The notes beneath the pieces are model-generated. The model was given only the letters and a program-made list of their open reading frames with translations. It did not search any database and was not told the DNA's origin. This document shows, piece after piece, positions 39,735 through 48,331 of a DNA stretch of 64,000 bases. Source of the DNA: Amylibacter sp. SFDW26 (lineage in GTDB: Bacteria > Pseudomonadota > Alphaproteobacteria > Rhodobacterales > Rhodobacteraceae); assembly GCF_009184395.1 (NCBI RefSeq), contig NZ_WEIC01000002.1, positions 372,001 to 436,000 of the forward strand. The letters are read 5' to 3'. Numbering within the stretch: the stretch's first letter is position 1; every line of letters begins with the position of its first letter. The position numbers and the translations under genes were made by a program.

Positions 39735-40223
39735 TTAAGTATTGCCTAAATCTAGGGATTTTACATCTGCTAGCTTATGGTTCCATTTCGCATCTTGCCA
39801 TGAAAATACGATGGATCTTTTACCTTCACCAACAATGCCAATTTGAACGCTTAACGCGTGCTCTGGTGCCAAAGATCCTAATCGATCAGGCCATTCAACA
39901 AAGCATGCTGCTGTTTCAAATGCATTGTCCAACCCAAGTTCAAAAACCTCATCAGGGTGGGATAGGCGATAAAGGTCAGCATGCACATATTCAACAGTGC
40001 CCATTTCATAGGTTTGCACCAATGTGAATGTTGGAGACGGCACGTCTTCGACTTGCCCTGACTTTTGCATTGCTGTTTGGATGATTTTACGCGTTAAATC
40101 TGTTTTCCCAACACCAACTTCACCGTACAAAAGTACCACATCACCATTGATAATATTCGCTGCCAATGCTGTTGCGATGTCTGCCGTATCATCAGGGGTG
40201 TTAGAAATGAGTGTAAATTGCAC
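39735..40223 (-). CDS. tsaE: tRNA threonylcarbamoyladenosine synthesis ATPase TsaE
   Basis: A 162-aa P-loop ATPase with G-E-V-G-V-G-K-T (near 36), P-S-P-T-F-T-L-V-Q-T-Y and H-A-D-L-Y-R-L. It energises the TsaB-TsaD complex that makes the t6A modification at position 37 of ANN-decoding tRNAs; tsaD is also in this window at 53.7 kb. The start codon is GTG. Confidence 0.95.
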   Translation of the reverse strand: MQFTLISNTPDDTADIATALAANIINGDVVLLYGEVGVGKTDLTRKIIQTAMQKSGQVEDVPSPTFTLVQTYEMGTVEYVHADLYRLSHPDEVFELGLDNAFETAACFVEWPDRLGSLAPEHALSVQIGIVGEGKRSIVFSWQDAKWNHKLADVKSLDLGNT

Positions 40224-40267
40224 AGGGCGTCCTTTGGTTCTGCTAAAGCGAAACTAAGGAATTCTGC

Positions 40268-41200
40268 CTATGCTTCGCAAGCTAAACTGACATTTTCTGT
40301 GTTATTTATTTTCGTATAGGTGTGAAATTCACATAAAGTGTCCCCAGTCGGCATGGGTTCAAAGTTAACAATGACAGGATCACCGTTATGCGTTTTAATA
40401 TCTGCGTACCATGGTGTTCGGTCTTGTGTATTTTCAACATATTCTCTCAAATCCCCCCATGTGGGTGTTGGATGAAAGATACTCTGCATCAGGTTTGAAA
40501 AATCATGAGTTGTTTTACAGTCTCTTGCATTAATGACCTCTTCTTTAAACGCGTGGTTTTGAAATGTTGTTGCGCCAGTTCGATCAAAAACAATGATTCC
40601 GATTGATGTAGCATTCATCGCACTTTGTAATTTATGTATCTTGGATCTAAATCCCCGTTCCATAACCAGAGCATTGGTCACGTCTTCAAATAAAAACACA
40701 ACCGTTCCAGACGGGTGAGGGCGCCCAATCACACGTAAAGTGCGCCCATCTGGTAAATCCCAGTCTTCTCGAAAGTCATCTCGCATTGCACTACGTTCAA
40801 TTTGTCGAAATGTTTGTCGCCAAGATGTATAGTTTTTGGGTTCTGGCAACACTTGTGTATCACGCAGTCGATCCATGAATGACAGTAAGTTGGGTTGTTG
40901 AAGTAACCATTCTGGGCGCAAACCCAGATGCTGCGATAGGGCGGGGTTAAACAATGAAAGCTCATTATTTTTGTCAAAGACAGCAATCCCAACCATCAGC
41001 TGTGCAAAAGTAGCACTAAGCGTTTGGACAAATTTGCTACGTCCCCCATTACTTTGTGTAACAGTTTTTCGTGAAGCCCTTTGATCTGTTTTTTTAAAAT
41101 TATTTTCATTTTCCGGTTTAGGCAATTTGAATAACACAATGCTGATCAGCAGAAGGCTGGTCATAAAAACGCAGAACAGAGTTAAAATAGATAGAATCAC
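40268..41200 (-). CDS. Membrane-anchored PAS-domain protein without output domain
   Basis: A 310-aa protein with one N-terminal transmembrane helix (about residues 4-25), a basic linker, then two PAS-like domains (about 60-175 and 190-300). The first contains G-I-A-V-F-D-K-N-N-E and N-P-A-L-S-Q-H-L-G. The second contains G-I-I-V-F-D-R-T-G. No histidine kinase, GGDEF or other output domain follows. It lies 54 bp after regB on the same strand, so a role in signal input near the RegB system is possible but unproven. Confidence 0.8.
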   Translation of the reverse strand: MILSILTLFCVFMTSLLLISIVLFKLPKPENENNFKKTDQRASRKTVTQSNGGRSKFVQTLSATFAQLMVGIAVFDKNNELSLFNPALSQHLGLRPEWLLQQPNLLSFMDRLRDTQVLPEPKNYTSWRQTFRQIERSAMRDDFREDWDLPDGRTLRVIGRPHPSGTVVFLFEDVTNALVMERGFRSKIHKLQSAMNATSIGIIVFDRTGATTFQNHAFKEEVINARDCKTTHDFSNLMQSIFHPTPTWGDLREYVENTQDRTPWYADIKTHNGDPVIVNFEPMPTGDTLCEFHTYTKINNTENVSLACEA

Positions 41201-41254
41201 GGCTATATCTTTAATTAGGTTCCCCCATCAAAGCGTGAAATTCTGAATCAGAGA

Positions 41255-42673
41255 TTAAGAGCTTGTCTCGAATTGTTGATTCAATCCCAATGCGCCACGT
41301 ATATCCGCGGGATCCTTTTCCAGTCCGGCCCGCTCCCAGCGTACATTCACAAGGGCGCCTTTAATTTTTGCGCCAACGATGTGATGTTTTTCATTCGTAT
41401 CAGCAGAAGCATTTGCAAACGTAAGTTCAGCACCAGAACGTTCCAGCAAAGTTTTTGCGATAAATAAACCCAGCCCCATACCTTGATATTCGGAGAAATC
41501 TTGTGCGCGTTGGTTTTGACGGGATCGTTTGCTGATAAAAGGGTCGCCAATACGGTCCAACAGATCACTTGGATAGCCATTGCCATCATCTGCAACAATA
41601 ATACGAACAGATGCTTCATCCCAAGTAGCGTCGACCCATACATTAGCACGCGAAAAGTCTACTGCGTTTTGAACCAGATTACGAAGTCCGTGGATGATTT
41701 CTGGGTGGCGCGAAATAATGGGAGTGTCTTCTGCAAACATATCTTCATCTTTGCCATTGATTGTGAAATTGATTATTTTACCGCGGCCTTCATGGGGCTC
41801 TGCAGCCTCATGAATAATGGCTGTTAATGGTGCGTGTCTTAACAATAAATCATCTTTGCCGCTGCGCCCCATGTCGCGCAAAATTTGACTTAGGCGATCC
41901 GCCTGCTCCTTAATCAAGATTGCATCGTCATGCAGGTCGGCATCCTCTTTTAATTCTGATGCAAGTTCAGAGGAAACCAATTTAATTGTTGCAAGCGGTG
42001 TGCCCATTTCATGAGCGGCTGCAGCTACAACGCCACCCAAAGCTGTTAGCTTATACTCACGAGCAAGAGCCATTTGTGTAGCGGACAAAGCCTGTGACAT
42101 TGAAAACATTTCCACAGTGACACGTCGCGCATAACTGGCAAGGAAAAGAATACCGATGGTCAAAGCAAACCACATACCGCCCAAGAAAATATTCTGAACT
42201 TCTAAAATCTCACCAGTTTGCCGTGCTAATGGTGTGTATACGAAGGTCAGTAGTGTAATTGTGATCAATGCGGTTATGCTGATTACTAATGTTGCATTAA
42301 ATGTAAGTGCTGTTGCTGCAATTGTTACAGGCGCCAAAATCAACATAGAAAACGGATTATGCAGCCCGCCTGTTAAATACAGTAATAAAATTAGCTGCGC
42401 TAAATCGAACAGCAAAGACAGCATCGCTTCGCGCTCTGAAAGACGTTTATTCGCAGGCAGGATTAATGTGGCAGATATATTGAACAATACAGCCGCAGTG
42501 ATAACTATTAAACAAGCACGAAATGGAATTGCCAGCTCCAGATAATAAACAGCAGCCACAACAGCCCCTGTTTGCCCCGCAATAGCAAGCCAACGCAAAA
42601 TAACCAGTGTTCTCAATCTGATCCAATCGCTGCGGGCTTCTTTTGTAAAAAGATTTGTAGATGGCTGCGACAA
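41255..42673 (-). CDS. regB: RegB/PrrB-type redox sensor histidine kinase lacking the redox cysteine
   Basis: A 472-aa membrane kinase that controls photosynthesis, respiration, and carbon and nitrogen fixation genes through RegA in related species. It has six transmembrane helices with the quinone-binding heptapeptide G102-G-L-H-N-P-F108. The H-box is A-A-A-H221-E-M-G-T-P-L, and the ATP-binding N-A-V-D-F and G-M-G-L-G-L-F-I-A-K motifs are intact. In R. capsulatus RegB the phosphorylated His is 225 and the redox-active Cys is 265. The same 4-residue offset places Leu261 here (Q-A-D-R-L-S-Q-I-L-R). The only Cys in the protein is Cys54 in the membrane domain. The start is TTG; no other start exists in frame. 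Confidence 0.93.
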   Translation of the reverse strand: MSQPSTNLFTKEARSDWIRLRTLVILRWLAIAGQTGAVVAAVYYLELAIPFRACLIVITAAVLFNISATLILPANKRLSEREAMLSLLFDLAQLILLLYLTGGLHNPFSMLILAPVTIAATALTFNATLVISITALITITLLTFVYTPLARQTGEILEVQNIFLGGMWFALTIGILFLASYARRVTVEMFSMSQALSATQMALAREYKLTALGGVVAAAAHEMGTPLATIKLVSSELASELKEDADLHDDAILIKEQADRLSQILRDMGRSGKDDLLLRHAPLTAIIHEAAEPHEGRGKIINFTINGKDEDMFAEDTPIISRHPEIIHGLRNLVQNAVDFSRANVWVDATWDEASVRIIVADDGNGYPSDLLDRIGDPFISKRSRQNQRAQDFSEYQGMGLGLFIAKTLLERSGAELTFANASADTNEKHHIVGAKIKGALVNVRWERAGLEKDPADIRGALGLNQQFETSS

Positions 42674-42752
42674 TGAATGACTCTCTTGTGACTTGTCTTC
42701 TGTGTCATGAAGTTAGATGAATGAATACAACTAATCTAGAGTGGTTACTGTT

Positions 42753-43349
42753 ATGTCTAAGTCTTTAGCAATATTTGCATCAAGCGTAGCAACCTTGGGA
42801 ATCGCTGTTGGTGCGTATTTCGTATTATCCCCAACTGAAAATCAATGTGGCCCAACTGGTGTGATTGCAGGCAATGCCACGATTGGCGGCCCATTTGAGT
42901 TGGTGAACCATAAAGGTGTTACAGTTACCGAAAAGGATGTTATCAAAGACGTATCGCTTGTTTATTTCGGCTACACATATTGCCCAGATGTTTGCCCATT
43001 GGATGTGGCGCGTAATGCAGAAGCGGTTGATCTGGTCGCCGCAGATGGAATTAATGTAACGCCTGTATTCATCACAATTGATCCTGCACGTGATACACCA
43101 GAAGCTTTGTCAGATTATGTGGATGTTACACATGAAAAAATGATTGGGCTGACAGGTACAGACGAACAAATCGCAGCGGCATCCAAAGCGTATAAAACCT
43201 ATTACCGTAAAAACGGTGAAGGCGAAGATTACTTAATGGACCATTCGACATTCAGTTATTTGATGTCCCCAGACGGTTTTTTGGATTATATACGCCGCGA
43301 TATGACAGCTGAACAAGTTGCTGAAAAAGTCGGGTGTTTCGTTGGTTAA
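42753..43349 (+). CDS. senC: SCO/SenC family copper protein (PrrC-like)
   Basis: A 198-aa protein anchored by an N-terminal helix, with its domain in the periplasm. The copper site is C77-P-D-V-C81 plus His164 in D-H-S-T-F. SCO proteins deliver copper to the CuA or CuB centre of cytochrome oxidase; in this operon SenC/PrrC also links oxidase state to RegB. It is divergent from regB and followed by regA. The ATG at 42753 is preferred to a GTG at 42741. Confidence 0.95.
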   Translation: MSKSLAIFASSVATLGIAVGAYFVLSPTENQCGPTGVIAGNATIGGPFELVNHKGVTVTEKDVIKDVSLVYFGYTYCPDVCPLDVARNAEAVDLVAADGINVTPVFITIDPARDTPEALSDYVDVTHEKMIGLTGTDEQIAAASKAYKTYYRKNGEGEDYLMDHSTFSYLMSPDGFLDYIRRDMTAEQVAEKVGCFVG

Positions 43350-43420
43350 TTAGGTCAAATTGACCTCATGTAATCTTCCATTTAAAAGTGATCTTATGGA
43401 ATTATATAAAGTTGGTGGAA

Positions 43421-43975
43421 ATGTCAGAAGATGAACTTGGCGAGATTGGCCCAGATAACAGTCTTTTAATCTTAGATGATGATGAACCGTTTCGTCGTCG
43501 CTTGGCGCGCGCGATGGAAAAACGTGGTTTCAACCCAACACCATTAGACTCTGTTGCTGCAGGGCGTGCGTTTTGTACAGCAACACCGCCAGCCTATGCG
43601 GTTGTCGATTTACGTTTGTTAGATGGTAACGGTTTGGATGTGGTCGAAGTGTTACGTGCCCGCCGCCCAGAAGCCAAGATTATTGTCCTAACAGGATACG
43701 GTGCCATTGCGACTGCTGTTGCTGCTGTGAAAATCGGCGCAACGGATTATTTGGCGAAACCAGCGGATGCAAATGATGTGACAAACGCGCTGCTTGCAAC
43801 ACCAGGTGACAAACCTCCGCCCCCAGAAAATCCAATGTCTGCGGATCGTGTGCGCTGGGAACATATCCAGCGCGTATTTGAATTATGTGATCGCAATGTT
43901 TCAGAAACAGCACGTCGCTTGAACATGCATCGCCGCACATTGCAGCGGATTTTGGCAAAGCGTAGCCCACGTTAA
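43421..43975 (+). CDS. regA: RegA/PrrA response regulator
   Basis: A 184-aa regulator, the exact length of PrrA. The receiver domain has the acidic pocket D-D-D-E and phosphorylated Asp63 (V-V-D-L-R-L-L-D-G-N-G). A Pro-rich linker (P-P-P-P-E-N-P) leads to a Fis-type helix-turn-helix, N-V-S-E-T-A-R-R-L-N-M-H-R-R-T-L. The DNA-binding part is almost invariant in the family. The ATG at 43421 follows GGTGG closely. Its receiver looks fully competent, so the altered RegB still has a normal partner. Confidence 0.97.
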   Translation: MSEDELGEIGPDNSLLILDDDEPFRRRLARAMEKRGFNPTPLDSVAAGRAFCTATPPAYAVVDLRLLDGNGLDVVEVLRARRPEAKIIVLTGYGAIATAVAAVKIGATDYLAKPADANDVTNALLATPGDKPPPPENPMSADRVRWEHIQRVFELCDRNVSETARRLNMHRRTLQRILAKRSPR

Positions 43976-44071
43976 TGTTACTCTATGTTTTGTGGAAGAT
44001 AGTTGATTGAAATAATCGGGTATGGTTTTAAGAATACATAAATATCCTCCAACTATAACCAGAAAAAACAA

Positions 44072-44443
44072 ATGCATAAAACCGTTTTACCTGCTATTTT
44101 ATTTACAACTTTAGCAGCGACACAAGTCCAGGCAAAACCTATACAAACCTATTTCTGCCCAGCCGATAAATCTGTAGACAACCACTTTATTCAGGTTACA
44201 GACGAGCCTTTAATGCTCAAAGTTATTAACGTTCCGAATGGTCAAAATGATATAAATAAGGGTTCAGTCTTACTGGAAGTTCCAGGTGAGAAAAATAGCA
44301 AAAATGGAGCAATGAAGTTTGGTCCAGAAGTATTTAAAGCGCCTTATTTTTACCTTCCTAAAAGTGGAGGGTTTAGTTTTAAATTCAAAGACCGTACTGG
44401 AAAAGAGGTGGATTTTGCACATTATCACTGTGAGTCAATATAG
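44072..44443 (+). CDS. Small exported protein of unknown function
   Basis: A 123-aa protein with a signal peptide (cleavage after V-Q-A, about residue 22). The mature part is mainly beta and has two cysteines, one near the start (Y-F-C-P) and one near the end (H-Y-H-C), which probably form a disulfide. It is AT-richer than the flanking core genes. A strong terminator follows at 44498. No family recognised. Confidence 0.7.
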   Translation: MHKTVLPAILFTTLAATQVQAKPIQTYFCPADKSVDNHFIQVTDEPLMLKVINVPNGQNDINKGSVLLEVPGEKNSKNGAMKFGPEVFKAPYFYLPKSGGFSFKFKDRTGKEVDFAHYHCESI

Positions 44444-44446
44444 AGG

Positions 44447-45325
44447 TTAGGTTCCTTTAGCTGCACGAAGTAACCATTTTTTAAATGTAAGCAAAGAGGG
44501 CGTTTCGCGCCCTTTTTTTGTAACGATATAATACCCTAACCCATCATCCTTTAATTCGCATAGCTGCTGAAGGCTTCCATTGGCAATGGCTTGTTCGACA
44601 TGCGCATATGGCTGTAAAGTTAATCCTGCACCTGATTTGATAGCAGCAAGAACCAGTTCGCTGTTATCGAACATCGTGATATTGGCTTTCTCTAAGTCCA
44701 AACCAGCATCTTCCATCAACAATTTGCGTTCATGCATCATGCCTTGAAAGAACCACGGCAAATCTTGCGTATGTTGAAAACAGCTAATTGAATGTTCTTT
44801 GGTGTATTCAGTGCTAGCAACCACAATAAATCGATCTCGAACAAGGGGTGTTACATCCAACCCTGACCAATCACCTTTTCCAAATCGAATAGCCATATCA
44901 GCTTCGCCTGATGCTAAATCAACAGCATGTGCGCTTGGGTTAAGGTTGATCGTGATATCTGGGTATTTTGACCAAAAAGCCCCCATGCGCGGTATCAACC
45001 AGTTTGATGCAAATGCAGGTGTTAGTGAAACATTTATAGGGCGTGTTTCACTATGACTACGCAAATCATCAACGCCGTCTGCAATGGTAGAAAACCCAGA
45101 CTTAAGACTCTTTGCTAAAGCAGTGCCTTTTTCTGTAGTTGCCATACCGCGACCTTGTCTTATAACAAGGTTTTCCGAAAAATAGCTTTCCAAATTACGA
45201 ACGTGCTGGGCAATAGCGGCGTGTGTAACATTTAGCTCGCGTGCTGCTTTGCTAAAGCTGTTGTGTCTAGCTGTAGCTTCAAAAGCGCGTAGGGACGCCA
45301 ATGGCGGAATCTTGTGCCAATTCAT
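44447..45325 (-). CDS. LysR-family transcriptional regulator (GcvA-like)
   Basis: A 292-aa LysR protein. Its N-terminus, P-P-L-A-S-L-R-A-F-E-A-T-A-R-H-N-S-F-S-K, is the hallmark of the GcvA subgroup. It is followed by the HTH A-A-R-E-L-N-V-T-H-A-A-I-A-Q-H-V and a co-inducer domain from about 90 to 290. The target is unknown; the divergent 56-aa ORF at 45425 is the nearest candidate. Its last codons contain a terminator for the opposite strand. Confidence 0.9.
   Translation of the reverse strand: MNWHKIPPLASLRAFEATARHNSFSKAARELNVTHAAIAQHVRNLESYFSENLVIRQGRGMATTEKGTALAKSLKSGFSTIADGVDDLRSHSETRPINVSLTPAFASNWLIPRMGAFWSKYPDITINLNPSAHAVDLASGEADMAIRFGKGDWSGLDVTPLVRDRFIVVASTEYTKEHSISCFQHTQDLPWFFQGMMHERKLLMEDAGLDLEKANITMFDNSELVLAAIKSGAGLTLQPYAHVEQAIANGSLQQLCELKDDGLGYYIVTKKGRETPSLLTFKKWLLRAAKGT
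44498..44519 (+). terminator. Intrinsic terminator embedded in the 3' end of the LysR gene
   Basis: GGGCG-TTTCG-CGCCC followed by seven T on the plus strand. It lies 54 bp after the exported-protein gene (stop 44443) and ends its transcript while overlapping coding sequence of the minus-strand LysR gene. Confidence 0.7.
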
Positions 45326-45424
45326 ATATGATACCTCAGCTTACATATTGAAAACCGTAATGAATCGATTTCATTCTTTAAAATAGGCATAAATAATCCA
45401 ACGAAGCAATGAAAGGATTTAGAT

Positions 45425-45595
45425 ATGTTAAGTATTATATCAGATGCAATGATGATTGCGACGCGCACAAGCTCTCCCAAGCGCCCTTTTGAAGACAGAG
45501 AAGAAAACAGACGTTACCTGTATTTAGAAGATCGTCGTCGGCGTGAAGAAAAGCGCCAATTAAACCTCGCTTTAGGGCGAGGTTTGTTAAAATAA
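45425..45595 (+). CDS. 56-aa charged small protein
   Basis: A 56-codon ORF beginning MLSIISDAMMIATRT, followed by a highly charged middle (E-E-N-R-R-Y-L, E-D-R-R-R-R-E-E-K-R) and a hydrophobic tail A-L-G-R-G-L-L-K. A good Shine-Dalgarno AAGGA (45413-45417) lies 7 nt before the ATG. The ORF is divergent from the GcvA-like gene with 99 bp between them, the layout of regulator and target. An 8-bp inverted repeat, AACCTCGC / GCGAGGTT (45563-45584), lies inside its last codons. The function is unknown; a small RNA with an incidental frame is the main alternative. Confidence 0.6.
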   Translation: MLSIISDAMMIATRTSSPKRPFEDREENRRYLYLEDRRRREEKRQLNLALGRGLLK

Positions 45596-45602
45596 ATGCA
45601 AA

Positions 45603-46226
45603 TTATGCAGAATAAGGTGCGAGAGCGATCTTTTTAAAACTAGGTCGCTCTTGCAATTTATCGACGATACTTGCCAGTTTTTTGCGATCGCGCCATTGAG
45701 CACCCATTCTGGATTCTGCCCATAAAACGATACAAGCAAAAGCGTAATCACACACGTTTGGCTCATCGCGTATCAACCAGTCGCCAGCTTGCGCCTCTAA
45801 CCAATCCAATGTTTTCTGCCCACGCAAAATATGTCGGTCACGTGGGTTGTAACCCAATACATTTTCCCCAACAGGTTCTAAGCCAGCCCAAACTTGTTGT
45901 TGTGCTGCGACAAGAAAATTCCCGACTTCCAGAATGACAGCCAAAATTTGACGGTCTGCCAAAGGATCTAAATAGGGTTCGGTTGCCTCTTCGGTCATCG
46001 CCCAAAGTTGCTCCACAATTTGCGAAGTTGGAAAAATCGTTTCACCCACAGTTTTCAAAACAGGCACTTGGCCTGTAGGCGTGATCTCAAAATAATCATC
46101 AGGTAATGGATGATCCAATGGGATCGACTTAACAGGCAAATGCCATTCTTCGATTAAGATGCGGCACAACCGTGCAAAGGGTGATCCTTCGATATAAAAT
46201 AGTTTTGCTGAGTCTAATTCATCCAT
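45603..46226 (-). CDS. Glutathione S-transferase family protein
   Basis: A 207-aa protein with an N-terminal thioredoxin-like half (F-A-R-L-C-R-I-L-I-E-E-W, then the cis-Pro segment G-Q-V-P-V-L-K-T and the S-Q-I-V-E glutathione contact) and an all-helical C-terminal half. S-P-F-A-R at the start may hold the catalytic serine. Substrate unknown. It overlaps the HD hydrolase gene upstream by 8 bp, so the two are cotranscribed. Confidence 0.85.
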   Translation of the reverse strand: MDELDSAKLFYIEGSPFARLCRILIEEWHLPVKSIPLDHPLPDDYFEITPTGQVPVLKTVGETIFPTSQIVEQLWAMTEEATEPYLDPLADRQILAVILEVGNFLVAAQQQVWAGLEPVGENVLGYNPRDRHILRGQKTLDWLEAQAGDWLIRDEPNVCDYAFACIVLWAESRMGAQWRDRKKLASIVDKLQERPSFKKIALAPYSA

Positions 46227-46818
46227 CTGTCAAATCCGTAAATCGTTCCAAGAAGCGTCCTTTCACTTCCATAGGAGCATGTGGGCGTAATGTACGCTTT
46301 GGCAAGTCTGATATCACCGGTTTTCCAAATAATTTGTCGGCTTCAGACTTTGAGAAGCCCGCAATTTGCACTGCTTCAAGCCAAGCTGACAATTTATCCG
46401 CACGTTTGATCTGTTTTTTGATTAAATCTGGGGTTTTTGCAGGCAACCCAAACCGCACATGAATCGCTGCCACTAAACGCTCATCTAACGCTTCATATCC
46501 TGGCCCAACAGCAGCCTTAACAGGCGATATCATATCGCCGATTACATACTCAGGTGCATCATGGAGCAAAGCTGCTAATCGCCATTTTGGATCTATGCGT
46601 GGGTTAAGTGTGGTGAATAGTTCTTCTACAAACACAGAGTGCTCAGCAACAGAATAAGGATAATCCCCAATCGTCTGCCCATTCCAACGCGCCTGAAACG
46701 CTAAACCATGGGCGATATCTTCTATCTCGATATCTAATGGAGATGGATCAAGAAGGTCTAACCTACGTCCAGATAGCATGCGTTGCCAGGCTCTGGGTGG
46801 GATAGAATTCTTTGACAT
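46219..46818 (-). CDS. HD-domain phosphohydrolase (YfbR-like)
   Basis: A 199-aa protein of the HD superfamily. Metal-binding residues are visible: H in V-A-E-H-S-V-F, the H-D pair in A-A-L-L-H-D-A-P-E, and D in R-A-D-K-L-S-A-W. Relatives are 5'-deoxynucleotidases acting on dNMPs. The ATG at 46818 has GGAG 6 nt upstream; the longer open frame to 46878 is not supported. It is divergent from ahcY, and the two genes' control regions overlap. Confidence 0.88.
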   Translation of the reverse strand: MSKNSIPPRAWQRMLSGRRLDLLDPSPLDIEIEDIAHGLAFQARWNGQTIGDYPYSVAEHSVFVEELFTTLNPRIDPKWRLAALLHDAPEYVIGDMISPVKAAVGPGYEALDERLVAAIHVRFGLPAKTPDLIKKQIKRADKLSAWLEAVQIAGFSKSEADKLFGKPVISDLPKRTLRPHAPMEVKGRFLERFTDLTDG

Positions 46819-46841
46819 AAAATCTCCGTATAAAGTTAATA
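46812..46841 (+). promoter_or_regulatory. ahcY: Sigma-70-type promoter candidate for ahcY
   Basis: TTGACA (46812-46817) is followed after 18 bp by TTAATA (46836-46841). Transcription would begin near 46848, giving a leader of about 85 nt before the ahcY ATG. The -35 overlaps the start codon of the divergent HD gene. Confidence 0.45.
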
Positions 46842-46852
46842 AATACACCCAA

Positions 46853-46901
46853 TAGGGTAACCCCTTGTCGATACTCAATCTGAGTGCTACATGCCACCCT
46901 A
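46853..46901 (+). promoter_or_regulatory. Possible structured 5' leader of ahcY
   Basis: Directly after the predicted transcription start, TAGGGT (46853-46858) can pair with ACCCTA (46896-46901). Between them ACTCA-ATC-TGAGT forms a second hairpin (46873-46885). The outer pairing would close a small multi-element fold 30 nt before the start codon. It does not match the SAH, SAM-II or SAM/SAH riboswitch consensus as I remember them. Confidence 0.3.
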
Positions 46902-46931
46902 GAATTATATATTTGTAGAGGACCTTACATA

Positions 46932-48317
46932 ATGGCCAATGACTATATCGTAAAAGACATCGCTCTTGCAGACTTTGGTCGTAAAGAGTTGAACATTGCT
47001 GAAACAGAAATGCCGGGCCTAATGTCCTTGCGCGAAGAGTTCGGCGATAGCCAACCTCTTAAAGGTTCGCGCATAGTTGGTTCTCTGCACATGACGATCC
47101 AAACCGCTGTTCTAATCGAAACATTGACAGCTCTTGGTGCAGACGTGCGTTGGGCATCATGTAACATCTTCTCTACACAAGACCACGCTGCTGCAGCTAT
47201 TGCCGCCGCTGGTGTTCCAGTATTTGCGATCAAAGGCCAAAGCCTTGAAGAGCACTGGGATTACTTGGACAAATCATTCTTGTTTGAAGATGGCCCAAAC
47301 TTGATCTTGGATGATGGTGGCGACGCTACACTCTACATCCTTTTGGGCGCACGCATCGAAGCTGGCGAAGAATTCAGCGTTGCTGGTTCTGAAGAAGAAG
47401 TAGCGATCCAAGCACAAATCAAAAAGCGTATGGCGGCATCTCCTGGTTGGTTCACAAAAATGCGTGACCAGATCCAAGGCGTATCTGAAGAAACGACAAC
47501 GGGTGTACACCGTCTGTACGAACTGCACAAAAACGGTGAACTACCATTCCCAGCGATTAACGTGAACGACTCTGTAACGAAGTCAAAGTTCGACAACAAA
47601 TACGGTTGTAAAGAATCATTGGTAGACGGCATCCGCCGCGCAACTGACACAATGATGGCTGGTAAAACAGCAGTCGTATGTGGCTATGGCGATGTTGGCA
47701 AAGGTTCAGCCGCTTCTCTTCAAGGTGCTGGTGCACGTGTTAAAGTCACTGAAATTGACCCAATCTGTGCGCTACAAGCAGCAATGGATGGCTTTGAGGT
47801 TACAACACTAGAAGACGCAGTTGCTGACGCTGACATCTTTGTAACGACAACGGGCAACAAAGACATCATCCGCATCGAACACATGCGTGCGATGAAAGAT
47901 ATGGCCATCGTTGGTAACATCGGCCACTTTGATAACGAAATTCAAGTTGCACAATTGGACAACCTGAAAATGACAAACATCAAAGATCAAGTAGACATGT
48001 ACGAAATGCCATCAGGCAACCGTATGATCCTATTGTCTCAGGGTCGTTTGTTGAACCTTGGTAACGCAACGGGCCACCCATCATTCGTGATGTCAGCATC
48101 GTTTACAAACCAAGTTCTAGCACAAATCGAATTGTGGACTAAGGGTGATGAGTACAACAACGAAGTGTACATCTTGCCGAAGCACTTGGATGAAAAAGTT
48201 GCACGCCTACACTTAGAAAAAATTGGTGTGAAACTAACAGAGCTTTCCAAAGACCAAGCCAGCTACATTGGTGTGGAACAAGAAGGCCCATATAAGCCAG
48301 AGCATTATCGTTACTAA
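46932..48317 (+). CDS. ahcY: Adenosylhomocysteinase (SAH hydrolase)
   Basis: A 461-aa NAD-dependent enzyme that splits S-adenosylhomocysteine into adenosine and homocysteine, relieving methyltransferase inhibition. Motifs: [12 protein letters not shown] near 49, the Rossmann loop [10 protein letters not shown] near 245, E-I-D-P near 268, G-N-I-G-H-F-D-N-E, and the C-terminal K-P-E-H-Y-R-Y lid. The ATG at 46932 gives the canonical start; 16 extra codons upstream are not conserved. Codon usage is more C-ending than in its neighbours, as expected for a highly expressed gene. Confidence 0.97.
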   Translation: MANDYIVKDIALADFGRKELNIAETEMPGLMSLREEFGDSQPLKGSRIVGSLHMTIQTAVLIETLTALGADVRWASCNIFSTQDHAAAAIAAAGVPVFAIKGQSLEEHWDYLDKSFLFEDGPNLILDDGGDATLYILLGARIEAGEEFSVAGSEEEVAIQAQIKKRMAASPGWFTKMRDQIQGVSEETTTGVHRLYELHKNGELPFPAINVNDSVTKSKFDNKYGCKESLVDGIRRATDTMMAGKTAVVCGYGDVGKGSAASLQGAGARVKVTEIDPICALQAAMDGFEVTTLEDAVADADIFVTTTGNKDIIRIEHMRAMKDMAIVGNIGHFDNEIQVAQLDNLKMTNIKDQVDMYEMPSGNRMILLSQGRLLNLGNATGHPSFVMSASFTNQVLAQIELWTKGDEYNNEVYILPKHLDEKVARLHLEKIGVKLTELSKDQASYIGVEQEGPYKPEHYRY

Positions 48318-48331
48318 TCATCTGATCTTAG

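Noticed and set aside
46879-46931. SAH riboswitch of a known class before ahcY
   Set aside because: I could not match the known conserved cores; only base-pairing potential is visible, so it is reported as a possible leader only.
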